From Candidatus Contendibacter sp. (GTDB taxonomy: Bacteria; Pseudomonadota; Gammaproteobacteria; Competibacterales; Competibacteraceae): a DNA stretch of 37,623 nt. The stretch is taken from the NCBI GenBank assembly GCA_008933795.1, contig WBUJ01000020.1, positions 1 through 37,623 of the forward strand. The letters run 5' to 3'. The notes beneath the pieces are model-generated. The model was not told the origin of the DNA, searched no databases, and was given only the letters and a program-made list of their open reading frames with translations. Shown piece by piece: positions 7,684-17,967 of the stretch. The translations under genes and the position numbers were made by a program. Numbering within the stretch: position 1 is the first letter of the stretch; every line of letters begins with the position of its first letter.

Positions 7684-9210
7684 TCAGGCGCCGGTGAAGC
7701 GGTGCCGCGCCTGCCGGGTTGGAGCGACAGCGATTCCGGACGCTTTACCGCGTTGATCGGCTGACGGAGTCGGTTGTAGGAAGGCTGGGCAGCTTTTCGC
7801 ACCGCTGTCCCGATAATCCGCCGCCAGCGCCGCGCGCGCCGCCGGTTCGGCCACGGCCAGCGCTTCGATCAACCCCCGATACAGCAGATCGAACAGCCGC
7901 CCCAAGGCGAATTGATGCGTCTGCCTGGTGACGGCAAACAACCAATCGCTGAGCGTCATGAAGCGCCCGAACGGATCTTCGCCCAGCAACAGGGGGCGGG
8001 TGTGGCGAAATCGTCCCGAATTGCCGATCAAATCCCAGTAGCGGGCGAAGCGTTCCAGCCGCCGCATCGTGGCAAAGTCCAGCAGCGCCGAACACAGTAG
8101 ATTGTAGGGCGGATGCGGGTTGTAGCGCAGGTCGAAGGCAGCCGTGTGATGAGCGATGGGGGTGCCGCGCAACCGTTTTAGAATGCCGACCTGGATTTCG
8201 TGCGGATCGAGCGCAGCCAGCCGGTTGAAGCCGGCGGCGAAGCTGGCCAAGTCCTCGCCCGGCAGACCGGCGATCAAGTCGGCGTGCAGATGAGCGTGGG
8301 TGTTTTGCCGCAGCCAGTGCAGGTTCTCTTCAGTCTTGCGGTTATCCTGCTTGCGGCTGATGAGCGTCTGCACGGCGGGATTGAAGGTCTGCACGCCGAT
8401 CTCGAATTGCAACGTTCCCGGCGGAAACTGGACGATGCGCGTTTTGAGCGGTTCCGGCATGTGGTCGGGGATCAGTTCGAAATGCAGAAACAGCCGCTCG
8501 TCCAGTCGCTCCAAAAAGAAATCGAGAACCCGCGCGCCGACCTTGGCGTTGAGATTGAAAGTGCGGTCCACGAACTTGAAATGGCGCACGCCACGCTTGT
8601 ACAACGTTTCCAGTTCGGCGAGAAAGGGGTCGAGCGGAAACGGCCAAGCGGTTTGATCCAGCGCCGACAGGCAAAACTCGCAGCGGAACGGACAACCGCG
8701 CGAGGCTTCGACGTAGATCAGCCGATGGGCGATGTCCTCGTCGGTATAGCCCTGATAGGGCAGGGTCAATTGGTCCAGCGGCGGTGGTCGAGCGGCGATG
8801 ATTTTTTCCGCCGGCGGGTCATCGTGCAGCAACCGCCGGCATAGTTGCGCAAACGCCAAATCCGCCTGACCTGTAATCAGGTAATCCGCCAGTTCCACAA
8901 TGGGTTGTTCCTCCCATTCGTGGCTCACTTCCGGGCCACCCAATACGATGATTAACTCTGGACGCACTTTCTTGAGTAGGGCGACGACCTGGGCGGTTTC
9001 CGCCACATTCCACAGGTAGACGCCGAAACCGACGATGCGCGGTTGTTCGGCCAACAACGCTTCGGCGATGTCCAGCGGGCGCTGGGCGATGATGAATTCC
9101 TGGATGGCGGTACCCGCCTGCAACGCGCCCATATTGGCCAGCAGATAGCGCAATCCAAAAGAGGAATGGAAATAACGGGCGTTCAGAGTGGACAGCAGGA
9201 TGGCGGGCAT
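7684..9210 (-). CDS. B12-binding-domain radical SAM protein (DUF4080-like)
   Basis: The product is 508 residues. The N-terminal ~140 residues form a cobalamin-binding-like Rossmann domain (VGFGVYLWNVAETAQVVALL, then VLGGPEVSHEWEE). The radical SAM core begins with the cluster motif CPFRCEFC near residue 176, preceded by YVEASRG. FEIGVQTFNPAVQTLI and HADLIAGLPGED are typical later barrel segments. A helical C-terminal domain follows, and the last ~40 residues are low-complexity. The fold suggests cobalamin- and SAM-dependent radical chemistry in the cytoplasm; the substrate is unknown. The B12 domain lacks the DxHxxG base-off motif as far as I can see. The gene stands alone. Confidence 0.8.
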   Translation of the reverse strand: MPAILLSTLNARYFHSSFGLRYLLANMGALQAGTAIQEFIIAQRPLDIAEALLAEQPRIVGFGVYLWNVAETAQVVALLKKVRPELIIVLGGPEVSHEWEEQPIVELADYLITGQADLAFAQLCRRLLHDDPPAEKIIAARPPPLDQLTLPYQGYTDEDIAHRLIYVEASRGCPFRCEFCLSALDQTAWPFPLDPFLAELETLYKRGVRHFKFVDRTFNLNAKVGARVLDFFLERLDERLFLHFELIPDHMPEPLKTRIVQFPPGTLQFEIGVQTFNPAVQTLISRKQDNRKTEENLHWLRQNTHAHLHADLIAGLPGEDLASFAAGFNRLAALDPHEIQVGILKRLRGTPIAHHTAAFDLRYNPHPPYNLLCSALLDFATMRRLERFARYWDLIGNSGRFRHTRPLLLGEDPFGRFMTLSDWLFAVTRQTHQFALGRLFDLLYRGLIEALAVAEPAARAALAADYRDSGAKSCPAFLQPTPSADQRGKASGIAVAPTRQARHRFTGA

Positions 9211-9286
9211 GGCGGGTTGGGTGGTTAGGAACCGTGTATTTGGATAAGGCGTCGATGCAGTAAGCCAGCGCGGCGGCCTCGGAGGC

Positions 9287-9399
9287 TATAGCGATCCTAT
9301 CTGATTTGTGGAATCACCGTTTCGAACCACCCCGGCGCTACGCGCCACCCCTCCTTATCCAAGGAGGGGAAATTCCACAACCTGTATAGGAATGCTATA
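9287..9399. mobile_element. MITE-like palindromic repeat element
   Basis: Two pairs of inverted arms share one centre. TATAGCGATCCTAT (9287-9300) pairs with ATAGGAATGCTATA (9386-9399) with two mismatches, and TTGTGGAAT (9306-9314) pairs perfectly with ATTCCACAA (9372-9380). Inside are two further hairpins: GGCGC-TAC-GCGCC (9334-9346) and CCCCTCCTT-ATCC-AAGGAGGGG (9348-9369). The whole would fold into a branched stem. It has no coding capacity, and the outer arms begin and end in TATA. This looks like a miniature inverted-repeat transposable element or large REP-type repeat. Confidence 0.6.
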
Positions 9400-9402
9400 T
9401 AA

Positions 9403-9423
9403 TGGACCCCGAATTTCGGACAG
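9403..9423. mobile_element. Possible insertion-sequence end remnant
   Basis: TGGACCCCGAATTTCGGACA resembles terminal repeats seen in some IS3-family elements. A very short frame starting with a TKKAMREIEKN-like peptide follows. No transposase is present, so at most this is a scrap. Low confidence, based on remembered similarity only. Confidence 0.25.
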
Positions 9424-9691
9424 ATAAATAAGGGATTTCACTGACCAAGAAAGCCATGCGTGAAATCGAGAAAAACTAGAGAGGAACTTGGTTTTACCAA
9501 AATGGGATATTATGATTAAATCGGCTGAATCGGTAAATTATTTATAGGAATTCACCTAAAGTCGAGTCCGTCAAGGTGGGGTGGATTTTGGAGGGCGAAC
9601 TTCGGTTTGGACGATTGCTCCATATCACGGGCGGCGGCTCCAAGACGCCCCTTTCGGTTAACGCATCCAGAGCGGTCTCCAGCCTTTGCAA

Positions 9692-12600
9692 TCACACCGA
9701 ACTGTTGCGATCCGCCGCCGTTTGCTGGTCGTAGCGCAGTTGCACCGCCTCCGCGCCCGCCAGCTCGCGCAGTCGTTTGAGTAACGCCTCACCGGGCTTG
9801 ACCCGCCAGTTCGGACCGAACGCCAGTTCCACCCGCGCGCCAGCGCCAACATAATCCACCCAGACCGCGCAACGGCCATCGGCGCGATGCTCCGTCAAGA
9901 CATTGGCCAGCCGCCCAAGCACGCCTGACTCGCACCGCCGCGCATCCAGACGCAGCAACAGACGGCGGGCGTATTCGGCGCGCGCCCCGTCCAAGTCCAG
10001 CACTCGTTCGACATTCAAGCGCGTGGTCTGGTTGAACTCGTCCCAACCCAGCGTCCCGTGCGCCAGCAAAATAGCGTCCTCGACAATCAGCGGCCGGTGC
10101 CGCTCGTACACTTCCGGGAAGATGCGAACTTCGATCCGCCCGCTGTCATCGTCCAGGGTCACGAAGGCCATCCGCCCACCCCGATTGGCGTTGCGGGTGC
10201 GCACGCTCACCACCAGCCCGGCGATCAGCACCGAGCGGTCGTTACCCCGACGCGGGGAACCGCCATTCTCGTTCAGATCGTGCAGCCGGGTGGCGTGGAG
10301 CGCGGCCAGTTCCGCCGCCACCCGACTGATGGGATGACCGGTCAGATAGACGCCCAGCGTTTCCTTCTCGCCGCGCAACCGCTCCTCTTCGTCCCACTCT
10401 GGAATTTTGGCGATATGCAGCGGTCGGGCCGGCGTTTTCTCAGCGGCGGCCAGCCCGAACAGATCGTTCTGACCGGCGGCGTCGTTGCGGGAATGCTGCT
10501 CGGCCAATTGCAATGCTTCCGGCAATTGCGCGGCCAGCGTCGCCCGGTTGGGACCGAGCGCGTCGAACGCTCCGGAGCGGATCAGCGATTCCAGCACCCG
10601 GCGGTTGAGCTTGCGCAAATCCACCCGCTGACACAGGTCGAACAGGTCGCGATAGGGACCGCCCTGCTCCCGCTCCTGGACCAACGCCTCGATGGCGCCC
10701 TCCCCCGCGCCCTTGATCGCACCCAAGCCGTAGCGGATTTCGCTGGGTGCGCCGACCGTGAAGCGATACTCGGATACATTGATGTCCGGTGGCGCCAGCT
10801 CGAGACCCATGCGGCGGCATTCCTCGATGAACACCACCACCTTATCGGTCTTGTCCATGTCCGAGGACAGCACCGCCGCCATGAACGCCGCCGGGTAGTG
10901 CGCCTTCAGCCACGCGGTCTGGTAGGAAACGAGGGCGTAGGCGGCCGAATGTGACTTATTGAAGCCATACCCCGCAAATTTATCTATTAAGTCAAATAGG
11001 TAAGATGCAGTTTCCGGCTCGACCCCGCGATTCGTCGCGCCTTTGACAAATCCATCCCGCTCCTTGGCCATCTTCTCGGCGTCTTTCTTGCCCATCGCCC
11101 TCCTCAGCAAATCGGCCCCACCCAAGGTATAGCCCGCCAACACTTGGGCGATCTGCATCACCTGTTCCTGATACAGGATGACGCCGTAGGTCGGTTTGAG
11201 AATGGTCGCCAGCGATGGGTGGGGATATTCGATGCGGGCACGGCCGTGTTTGCGGTCGATGAAGTCGTCCACCATGCCCGATTGCAGCGGTCCGGGACGG
11301 AACAGCGCCACCAGCGCTACGATGTCCTCAAAGCAATCCGGTTGCAGGCGGCGGATCAAGTCCTTCATGCCGCTGGATTCCAACTGGAACACCGCCGTGG
11401 TCCGATGACGTTTCAGCAAGTCGAACGTCTCGGCGTCGTCCAGCGGAATCGTTGCAATATCCAGCGGCGCCTCGCCCGTGGCCTTACGCTGCCGGTTGAT
11501 GGTCTGGATCGCCCAATCGATAATCGTCAGCGTGCGCAGCCCCAGGAAGTCGAACTTGACCAGTCCGGCCGCTTCCACGTCGTCCTTGTCGAATTGGGTG
11601 ACCAGACTCTGATCGCCTTCTTCGCAGTAGAGCGGCGAAAAATCGGTCAGGTTGGACGGCGCGATCACCACCCCGCCCGCATGCTTGCCGACGTTGCGCG
11701 CCAAACCCTCCAACTTGCGGGCCAGATCGATCAGCGTCCGAATTTCCTCATCGTGCTCGTACAGCCGACGCAGTTCCGCTTCCTGCTCAATGGCCTTGTC
11801 GAGGGTGATCCCCAACTCGAACGGAATTAGCTTGGCGATACGGTCCACAAAACCGTAGGGATAGCCCAGCACCCGGCCGACGTCGCGCACCACCGCCTTC
11901 GCCGCCATGCTGCCGTGAGTGGCGATCTGCGACACCCGGTCGCGGCCGTAGCGCTGGGCGACATATTCGATCACCTTGTCGCGGCCCTCCATGCAAAAAT
12001 CGATATCGAAGTCCGGCATCGATACCCGTTCGGGATTGAGGAAACGCTCGAACAGCAGTTCGTAGGCCAGCGGATCCAGATCGGTGATGCCGAGGGCGTA
12101 GGCGACCAGCGACCCGGCGCCGGAACCGCGCCCCGGCCCGACCGGCACCCCGTGCTCGCGCGCCCACTGGATGAAATCGGCGACGATCAGGAAGTAGCCG
12201 GGAAAGCCCATCTGGATGATGACCTTCAGCTCCACCGCCAGTCGTTCGTCGTAGGGCCGGCGGCGCTCGGCGAAATCGGGGGCGGTAGGGGCGAACAAAC
12301 GCCGCAGCCTCTGCTCCAGTCCGGTCTGGGCCAAGGCGGAAAAATAGGCATCGACGGTCATGCCCGCCGGCGCCGGAAAATCCGGCAGCACGTTTTTCCC
12401 CAGTTCCAGCCGCAGGTTGCAGCGGCGAGCGATCTCGACGCTGTTCTCCAGCGCCTCCGGCAGATCGGCGAACAGCTCCGCCATTTCCGCCGGAGTCCGT
12501 AAATACTGCTGGTCGCTGTAGCGGCGTGGCCGGCGCGGATCGCCCAACATCGCTCCATCATGAATGCACACCCGCGCCTCGTGCGCTTCGTAATCCTCGC

Positions 12601-13207
12601 GCTGGAGGAAGCAAACCTCGTTGGTCGCCACCACCGGCGTCCCGGTCGCGGCCGCCAGATCCACGGCGGCATCCAGATACTCCTCCTCTTGCGGTCGGCC
12701 GGTACGTTGCACTTCCAGGTAGAAGCGGTCCGGAAACAGTTGCCGCCAGTCCGCTAGCCAGATCCGGGCCTGCTCCAGACGGTCGTTCAGCAACGCTTGT
12801 CCCAGTTCGCCCTCGCGGCCGCCAGACAGCGCGATCAAGCCATCGGTGTTGCCGCGCAGCCAGTCGTAGTTGATCGCCGGCACGCCCTTCTGCTGACCCT
12901 CGAGATAACCGCGGCTGACCAACCGGGTCAGGTTATGGTAGCCGCTCAGGTTTTGGCACAGCAGCACCAGCCGCGCCGGCTCCTCGCTCCGCCGCACCCA
13001 CGTCTCCACGCCGACGATGGGTTTGATCCCGGTCCCCAGCGCGGCCTTGTAGAACTTGATCAGGGCAAACAGGTTGCTCATGTCGGTCACCGCCACGGCC
13101 GGCATTCCACCGGCGGCCACCTGTTTGACCAAACTCTTGACGCGGATCAGGCCGTCCACCAGCGAGTATTCGGTATGCAGGCGCAAGTGAACGAAATGGG
13201 CGGTCAT
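9692..13207 (-). CDS. dnaE: DNA polymerase III subunit alpha
   Basis: The product is 1171 residues, the normal length for DnaE1. It is the replicative polymerase catalytic subunit. The PHP domain occupies the first ~280 residues ([17 protein letters not shown] at the start). The C-family polymerase core contains [18 protein letters not shown] and the catalytic Asp motif [28 protein letters not shown] and a C-terminal OB fold ([19 protein letters not shown]) follow. The ATG at 13207 overlaps the rnhB stop by four bases (ATGA); the frame is open further upstream but that part is rnhB. The rnhB-dnaE pair is conserved in gammaproteobacteria. Confidence 0.96.
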   Translation of the reverse strand: MTAHFVHLRLHTEYSLVDGLIRVKSLVKQVAAGGMPAVAVTDMSNLFALIKFYKAALGTGIKPIVGVETWVRRSEEPARLVLLCQNLSGYHNLTRLVSRGYLEGQQKGVPAINYDWLRGNTDGLIALSGGREGELGQALLNDRLEQARIWLADWRQLFPDRFYLEVQRTGRPQEEEYLDAAVDLAAATGTPVVATNEVCFLQREDYEAHEARVCIHDGAMLGDPRRPRRYSDQQYLRTPAEMAELFADLPEALENSVEIARRCNLRLELGKNVLPDFPAPAGMTVDAYFSALAQTGLEQRLRRLFAPTAPDFAERRRPYDERLAVELKVIIQMGFPGYFLIVADFIQWAREHGVPVGPGRGSGAGSLVAYALGITDLDPLAYELLFERFLNPERVSMPDFDIDFCMEGRDKVIEYVAQRYGRDRVSQIATHGSMAAKAVVRDVGRVLGYPYGFVDRIAKLIPFELGITLDKAIEQEAELRRLYEHDEEIRTLIDLARKLEGLARNVGKHAGGVVIAPSNLTDFSPLYCEEGDQSLVTQFDKDDVEAAGLVKFDFLGLRTLTIIDWAIQTINRQRKATGEAPLDIATIPLDDAETFDLLKRHRTTAVFQLESSGMKDLIRRLQPDCFEDIVALVALFRPGPLQSGMVDDFIDRKHGRARIEYPHPSLATILKPTYGVILYQEQVMQIAQVLAGYTLGGADLLRRAMGKKDAEKMAKERDGFVKGATNRGVEPETASYLFDLIDKFAGYGFNKSHSAAYALVSYQTAWLKAHYPAAFMAAVLSSDMDKTDKVVVFIEECRRMGLELAPPDINVSEYRFTVGAPSEIRYGLGAIKGAGEGAIEALVQEREQGGPYRDLFDLCQRVDLRKLNRRVLESLIRSGAFDALGPNRATLAAQLPEALQLAEQHSRNDAAGQNDLFGLAAAEKTPARPLHIAKIPEWDEEERLRGEKETLGVYLTGHPISRVAAELAALHATRLHDLNENGGSPRRGNDRSVLIAGLVVSVRTRNANRGGRMAFVTLDDDSGRIEVRIFPEVYERHRPLIVEDAILLAHGTLGWDEFNQTTRLNVERVLDLDGARAEYARRLLLRLDARRCESGVLGRLANVLTEHRADGRCAVWVDYVGAGARVELAFGPNWRVKPGEALLKRLRELAGAEAVQLRYDQQTAADRNSSV

Positions 13208-13797
13208 GCTCGCGCCTCGATGACGGTTTGCAGCGCGGCGACGACGGGGGCATAGGAACGGCGGTGTTCGGGACACGGACCGAGGCGGCGCAGGGCGTCC
13301 AGGTGGGCGGCGGTCGGATAGCCCTTGTGCTGGGCAAAACCGTAGTCGGGATAGCGCTCGTGCAGTTGGCGCAGTTCGGCGTCCCGCGCGACCTTGGCCA
13401 GGATCGAGGCGGCGCCGATCACCGGCACGGTGGCGTCGCCCTTGACGATGGCCCAGCAGGGACAGGCCAAGCGCGGACAGCGGTTGCCGTCCACCAGCGC
13501 CTGCTCTGGAGCGACGCCCAGAGCCGCCACCGCCCGCTGCATCGCCAGCAGAGACGCTTGCAGGATGTTGACGCGGTCGATCTCGGCGACTTCGGCCCAA
13601 CCCAATGCCCAAGCCAGCGATTTGGCGCGAATTTCATCCGCTAGCCACTCGCGCCGGGCGGGGCTGAGTTTTTTGGAGTCGGCCAAACCCACGATCGGGC
13701 GGGACGGATCGAGAATGACGGCGGCGGCGACGACGGGACCGGCCAGGGGACCGCGCCCGGCTTCGTCCACGCCCGCGACCAGGATGAAATCGGGCAT
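13204..13797 (-). CDS. rnhB: Ribonuclease HII
   Basis: The product is 197 residues. It removes RNA from RNA-DNA hybrids and single ribonucleotides from DNA. The signature [16 protein letters not shown] near residue 7 supplies the first catalytic Asp and Glu. LVDGNRCP near residue 104 and [12 protein letters not shown] near residue 129 supply the later acidic residues. The start at 13797 gives the typical [16 protein letters not shown] opening. It precedes dnaE with a 4-base overlap. The call is secure. Confidence 0.95.
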   Translation of the reverse strand: MPDFILVAGVDEAGRGPLAGPVVAAAVILDPSRPIVGLADSKKLSPARREWLADEIRAKSLAWALGWAEVAEIDRVNILQASLLAMQRAVAALGVAPEQALVDGNRCPRLACPCWAIVKGDATVPVIGAASILAKVARDAELRQLHERYPDYGFAQHKGYPTAAHLDALRRLGPCPEHRRSYAPVVAALQTVIEARA

Positions 13798-13868
13798 GTT
13801 GGCAAGCAAACTGATGTCAGGAAGGGCAAGGATAAGAAGTTTAGCGCCGCTGGCGATGCTTCGCCGCC

Positions 13869-14867
13869 TCAACCCAGCAAAACCAAGTTGGATCGCAGCA
13901 TCAACCAGGTGGCCAGCGCGTAAAACAGTCCGAAACCGATGAGCGCCAGCGCCGTCAACTGTCGAACCTCGCTGGGAATCACCGCTTGCAGGCTGGCGAT
14001 GCGGCGGAACGGCGCAATGACGCCGGCGCTCAGTCCGAGCGCAGCGGCGGCGAACAGCGGCAGGTACAGCGCATAGCCGACGTAGTCGTAGCCGACCTTG
14101 AGTAGACAGAACGGGCAGTGGTGGTTGGGGTTCTCGTACACGTACAGCGACAGGAAGGCGATGATGGCGGTGATGGCAACGCCGAAACCCAATAAGCTGC
14201 TGGTGGCGAACAGTGGTCCCAGGCGCAACCAGCGCAGGAACAGCAATCCCGCGATCAGAATCAACCCCGCCATCCCATAAAACAGCACCAGCGTCGGCCA
14301 CGGCGGCAATCCCGCCAGTTCCGCCGCTACACCCTTGCTCTCCGAACTGAACAGCGAACCGCAGCAGGAGGTAATCACCTCCGGCGTCAGTCCCAGGAAA
14401 TAACTGGTCTGCACCACCCCTTCGGCCACGGTCAGCGGCGCGATGACCATGAGCAATCCGTATTTCACCCGCACCAGCGGATAGTCGTAGCCCCGGTTGT
14501 CCACCCGGTTCAGCAGCAGCCACAGGGCCGCCAGAAAGAACACCGCGATCTTCAGCAACAGGGTCGGAAAGCCGAACGCATTGACGTTCAGCACGCCAGT
14601 AGCGCACATCGCGCCGACGAACTGGCTGGACAGGCTTTCGGCGGTATGGACGAACAGCAACAACGACAACAACTCCGCGCCCAGCGCGAATCCGAGCAGG
14701 GTGGAGATCAGATAGGTTTGCCGCTCCATCCGCAACTGCAATTCGCTGCCGCTGTGAATGTCCCAGCGGCGCAGAATCCGCCCGGCGAACCCGCTGGCCA
14801 GCAGCACCGTGCCGGCGACGCTGAGGGCGATGCCTTGCAGGGCGACGATGGCGGGCGTGATCAGCAT
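13869..14867 (-). CDS. Polytopic membrane protein of an ABC operon, function unknown
   Basis: The product is 332 residues with about eight hydrophobic segments (for example [15 protein letters not shown] and [16 protein letters not shown]). Cysteines occur in SCCGSLFSS near residue 170 and HHCPFCLLK near residue 252. The second is a CxxC pair at a membrane edge, loosely like DsbB/VKOR-type redox proteins, but that is only a resemblance. The ATG at 14867 overlaps the end of the ABC ATPase gene by seven bases, so it belongs to the same operon and probably to the same transport system. Confidence 0.65.
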   Translation of the reverse strand: MLITPAIVALQGIALSVAGTVLLASGFAGRILRRWDIHSGSELQLRMERQTYLISTLLGFALGAELLSLLLFVHTAESLSSQFVGAMCATGVLNVNAFGFPTLLLKIAVFFLAALWLLLNRVDNRGYDYPLVRVKYGLLMVIAPLTVAEGVVQTSYFLGLTPEVITSCCGSLFSSESKGVAAELAGLPPWPTLVLFYGMAGLILIAGLLFLRWLRLGPLFATSSLLGFGVAITAIIAFLSLYVYENPNHHCPFCLLKVGYDYVGYALYLPLFAAAALGLSAGVIAPFRRIASLQAVIPSEVRQLTALALIGFGLFYALATWLMLRSNLVLLG

Positions 14868-15544
14868 CGGCGGTCTCCAGCAATTTGGCCGTCGTGGACT
14901 TCGATCACCCGGTTGATCTGAGTGGCCTCGAACACCAGCGGATCGTGGCTGCTGATGAACACCGTCCGGCCCTGCGCCGCCAGTTCGGCCAGCAGCGCCA
15001 GCACTTCCCGCGACAGGGCGCTGTCGAGGTTGGCGGTCGGTTCGTCGGCGATCAGCACCGCCGGGTCGTTGATCAGGGCGCGGGCCAGCGCGGTGCGTTG
15101 CGCTTCACCGCCGGACAGCCATTCCACCTTGCTGGTCGCCTTGGCCGCCAAGCCAAAACGGTCGAGCAGCGCGTGGGCGGCATCCATCAACTCGCGGTGG
15201 GGTCGGCCCAGCGGATAGGCCGGCAGCATCACGTTTTCCAGCACGGTCAGGCCGCGAATCAGGTTGAACTGCTGGAACACGAACCCGAAGGTATGGCGCC
15301 GCACGTCGGTCAGAAACCGCTCCGGCAGGTTGGACAGCAACCGGCCATCGAGCGCGATCCGCCCGGCGGTAGGCCGCGCCAGGCAGCCGACGAGGGTCAG
15401 CAGGGTGGTTTTCCCCGAACCGCTCGGTCCCTTGAACACGGTGACGCCGCCGCGCTCCAGCCGCAGGCTAACGCCGCGCAGCGCCCGGCACTCGTTGGGC
15501 TGGTTCTGATTGAAAGTCTTGCTGACTTCGGTCAATTCGATCAT
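14861..15544 (-). CDS. ABC transporter ATP-binding protein (LolD/MacB type)
   Basis: The product is 227 residues, the size of a stand-alone LolD/MacB-type ATPase. It has Walker [11 protein letters not shown] near residue 39, Q-loop FQQFNLI, the ABC signature WLSGGEAQR, Walker [14 protein letters not shown] and the H-loop SSHD. It starts at the ATG at 15544, overlapping the stop of the permease gene by four bases. With the FtsX-like permease it should form a mechanotransmission-type ABC complex that acts on a periplasmic or envelope substrate. The substrate is unknown. Confidence 0.88.
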   Translation of the reverse strand: MIELTEVSKTFNQNQPNECRALRGVSLRLERGGVTVFKGPSGSGKTTLLTLVGCLARPTAGRIALDGRLLSNLPERFLTDVRRHTFGFVFQQFNLIRGLTVLENVMLPAYPLGRPHRELMDAAHALLDRFGLAAKATSKVEWLSGGEAQRTALARALINDPAVLIADEPTANLDSALSREVLALLAELAAQGRTVFISSHDPLVFEATQINRVIEVHDGQIAGDRRC

Positions 15545-16677
15545 CCGCGCATCACCGCATCGGGATCGGCGGTGGCCGTCCGCCAGATCGGAATCAGAGT
15601 AGCGACGATGTAGGGCAGCACGCTGACCGCCAGCAGCACCAGGATCAGTTGCATGTCCACCGCCGGCGTCAACTGGAGTTCGGGATACAGCACCGCCCAG
15701 CCTTTCAGCACCGGCCCGAACAGCGCCGCGCCGGCGTAAAACACCTGATGCCAGGCCAGCGCATAGCCGGCGAGAAACGCAGTCAGCGACAACAGTGCGC
15801 CCTCCCACAGCTTCATCCGCAGAATATCGCCGGTTTCCCAGCCGATGGCCTTGAGAATGCCGATTTCGCGCTTTTCCTCGGCGCTGAGGCCAGCCGCTTT
15901 GTCCCAGGCCAGGATCATGAACGCCAGCAGCAGCGCACCCAGCGTGAGGAACGCCAGGCCCTCGCGCCAGTTGAACACCGCGTCGTAGGTGCGCAGGATT
16001 TCCGCCCGCAGGATCGGCCGGCTGTCCGGCAGGGCGAGCGTGATTTTTTCCGCCACGGTGCGCGCCTCGCGGGGATTGCGCACCGTCAGCGCCACATCGG
16101 TATAGACATCCGGTGGGATGGCGAACAGGGCGCGGTAGCCGGCTTCGGAGAGCAGCAGCAGATCGGCGCTCAGCAGTTCCGAGGCGGATTCCAGCAGGCC
16201 GGTGATTTTGAGCGGCAGGGGTTGCCCGTTGGCGGCGCGCAGACCGAGATAGTCGCCGACGCCGATTTGCCGGACCCGCGCCAAGGCCGCGCCGACCACG
16301 ATCTCGTCCGCCGCCAGTCCCCGCTCCGGGGCGACCATCAGGGTGTAGTTGGCCTTAACCGCCGGATCGTAGTAATAGCCCCACAGCCGGCCCTGGACTG
16401 CGCTGACGCCCCGGATGCGCCGCAGACGGTCGAGCCAGGCTGCCGGCGCCAGGTCGTGCCGCCCGGCCACCAGCCGTTGCACGATTACCTCCGGCGCGTC
16501 TTGCAGCAGCGTCGCGGCTTCCCGCCGCAAGCCCTGACTGAGCAGCAGCACGGAACTGAACAGGAACACCAGCAGGGTGTAGACCAGCAACAGGCCGAGG
16601 TTGCGGGTCTTGCGGCGCAGCAGGGCCGCGAGGGTGTAGTCAATCAGATATCTCTGCCGTTCGAGGAAGGCGCGCAT
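15541..16677 (-). CDS. FtsX-like ABC transporter permease
   Basis: The product is 378 residues. One membrane helix lies near the N-terminus (NLGLLLVYTLLVFLFSSVLLL), followed by a periplasmic domain of about 200 residues. Three C-terminal helices follow (for example FLTLGALLLAFMILAWD). EEKREIGILKAIGWETGDILRMK is the coupling helix typical of FtsX/MacB/LolC permeases. MRAFLERQRYLIDYTL at 16677 is the likely start; the frame is open to 16755 without a better site. It is first in a three-gene operon with the ATPase and a membrane protein. Confidence 0.82.
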   Translation of the reverse strand: MRAFLERQRYLIDYTLAALLRRKTRNLGLLLVYTLLVFLFSSVLLLSQGLRREAATLLQDAPEVIVQRLVAGRHDLAPAAWLDRLRRIRGVSAVQGRLWGYYYDPAVKANYTLMVAPERGLAADEIVVGAALARVRQIGVGDYLGLRAANGQPLPLKITGLLESASELLSADLLLLSEAGYRALFAIPPDVYTDVALTVRNPREARTVAEKITLALPDSRPILRAEILRTYDAVFNWREGLAFLTLGALLLAFMILAWDKAAGLSAEEKREIGILKAIGWETGDILRMKLWEGALLSLTAFLAGYALAWHQVFYAGAALFGPVLKGWAVLYPELQLTPAVDMQLILVLLAVSVLPYIVATLIPIWRTATADPDAVMRG

Positions 16678-16780
16678 GGTCGGTAGGGAAACAGAAACAG
16701 GGAACATGGACGACGAAACGGTAGCACAATAGCAGGCGTCCAAACCCTCTGGCATTGATCATTCTCAGGATTTCCGCACC

Positions 16781-17308
16781 ATGAAGAAACTTGTGCTGTC
16801 CCTGCTGTTGTGGCTGGGCGCTTGCGCCGTAGCGCCGCCCGAGGGCGTGACCCCGATTGCCGGCTTCGATCTGAACCGCTATCTGGGTCACTGGTACGAA
16901 ATCGCCCGGCTGGATCATTCCTTCGAGCGTGGCTTGAGCAACGTCAGCGCGACGTACAGCCTGCGCGAGGATGGCGGCGTCAGGGTGCTCAATCGCGGCT
17001 ACGACGACCGCGCCGGGGCTTGGAAGGACGCTGAAGGCCGCGCCTATTTTACCGGCGAACCGACCGTCGGTTCGCTGAAAGTGTCGTTCTTCGGGCCGTT
17101 CTACGGCGGTTATCACATCGTCGCCCTGGACCGGGCGAATTATTCGTGGGTGATGGTCAGCGGCCCCAGCCGGGAGTATCTGTGGATTCTGGCCCGGACC
17201 CGCCAGTTACCGCCTCCCGTGCTGGACGAATTGCTGAAACAGGCGAAGGCGCTGGGCTTTGCCACCGATCAACTGATCTGGGTCAAACAGGACCGGGACG
17301 ACGCCTGA
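16781..17308 (+). CDS. blc: Outer-membrane lipocalin
   Basis: The product is 175 residues. Bacterial lipocalins are outer-membrane lipoproteins that bind fatty acids or lysophospholipids. A lipoprotein signal peptide ends in LGAC with the lipidated Cys at residue 15; the next residues (AVAP) do not contain the Asp inner-membrane retention signal. FDLNRYLGHWYEIARLDHSFERG is the lipocalin GxW motif region, and SLKVSFFGPFYGGYHIVALD and SREYLWILART are characteristic strands. AGGA lies upstream of the ATG. It converges with the cytochrome c gene. Confidence 0.92.
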   Translation: MKKLVLSLLLWLGACAVAPPEGVTPIAGFDLNRYLGHWYEIARLDHSFERGLSNVSATYSLREDGGVRVLNRGYDDRAGAWKDAEGRAYFTGEPTVGSLKVSFFGPFYGGYHIVALDRANYSWVMVSGPSREYLWILARTRQLPPPVLDELLKQAKALGFATDQLIWVKQDRDDA

Positions 17309-17332
17309 AACGGTTGCGTCGTCCCTGGCGTC

Positions 17333-17785
17333 TCAATCCTTCAGCGTGCCCAGGAATTTAACGATTCGAGCGCGCTCCTCGGGATCGGTCACGCTGATCG
17401 TCTTGCTGGTGCCCGGCAGGAGTTTACTGGGGTTGGTCAGGTACGCGTCCAGCTCCTTGGCTGTCCACGTTCCTCCCGCCTGGGCCAGCGCGAAGGAATA
17501 ACCATAACCCTTGGCGCTCGCCTTGGGCGCGCCGACGACGCCCCAGAGACTGGGCGCGACCCGCCAGGGAGCGCCTTCCTCCAGGTTGTGGCAGACGACG
17601 CATGAACCGGCCGGTCCGTCCCAGCCCGCTGGCTTGGCGGCGTACCGGAGATCTTCCTGGGCCGAGACAGGCGAGACCAAGCGGACAAAAAGACCCGAGA
17701 CCGGGTCGATGACCCACAACAATCCACCCACGACGAACAAGGCGATGGCGATGGTTGCAATCGGCCGAACCCACTGCGTTTGCAT
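17333..17785 (-). CDS. Membrane-anchored class I-like cytochrome c lacking the axial Met
   Basis: The product is 150 residues. A single N-terminal hydrophobic segment (ATIAIALFVVGGLLWVI) is either an uncleaved anchor or a signal peptide ending near VSAQE. One heme site, CVVCH, lies near residue 63. The region NPSKLLPGTSKTISVTDPEERARIV aligns with the usual class I PGTKM loop, but the Met is replaced, and no Met exists anywhere after residue 1. No second His is present either, so the sixth heme ligand is unclear. GGAGG is spaced eight bases from the ATG at 17785, which is why I reject the upstream ATG at 17800. It is divergent from the FNR-like gene, so the two may share control. Confidence 0.8.
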   Translation of the reverse strand: MQTQWVRPIATIAIALFVVGGLLWVIDPVSGLFVRLVSPVSAQEDLRYAAKPAGWDGPAGSCVVCHNLEEGAPWRVAPSLWGVVGAPKASAKGYGYSFALAQAGGTWTAKELDAYLTNPSKLLPGTSKTISVTDPEERARIVKFLGTLKD

Positions 17786-17821
17786 ATTGCAATCCTCCAT
17801 GCTGGTTTCGCTTGACGAAAT

Positions 17822-17850
17822 TTGAACTATATTTTTCCAAATTAATTATA
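17822..17850 (+). promoter_or_regulatory. Possible promoter of the FNR-like regulator gene
   Basis: TTGAAC (17822-17827) and ATTATA (17845-17850) are separated by 17 bases in an AT-rich stretch reading toward the regulator. The match is moderate and the leader would be long (about 110 bases). Confidence 0.3.
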
Positions 17851-17967
17851 GCGGCTGGTTTCGAGTATCCTCGCGCACTGACCGAAAGCCGGTTTCTTCC
17901 TGATTGGAGCCAAAGGTCGACCTTGAGTGCGTAACCATTCTAATAATAGCAGTTAAGGAGGATGGCG

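Larger units (their letters stand above)
9211..9691. other. Gene-free 480-bp region with repeat element and possible IS scraps
   Basis: No coding region is credible here. The left part holds the palindromic element annotated separately (9287-9399). Immediately after it comes a sequence resembling an insertion-sequence end. From about 9460 to 9560 the DNA is AT-rich without recognisable content. The last 100 bases, just past the dnaE stop, show no clear terminator. Confidence 0.5.

Noticed and set aside
17786..17800. Upstream ATG at 17800 for the cytochrome c gene
   Set aside because: It overlaps the GGAGG that serves the ATG at 17785.
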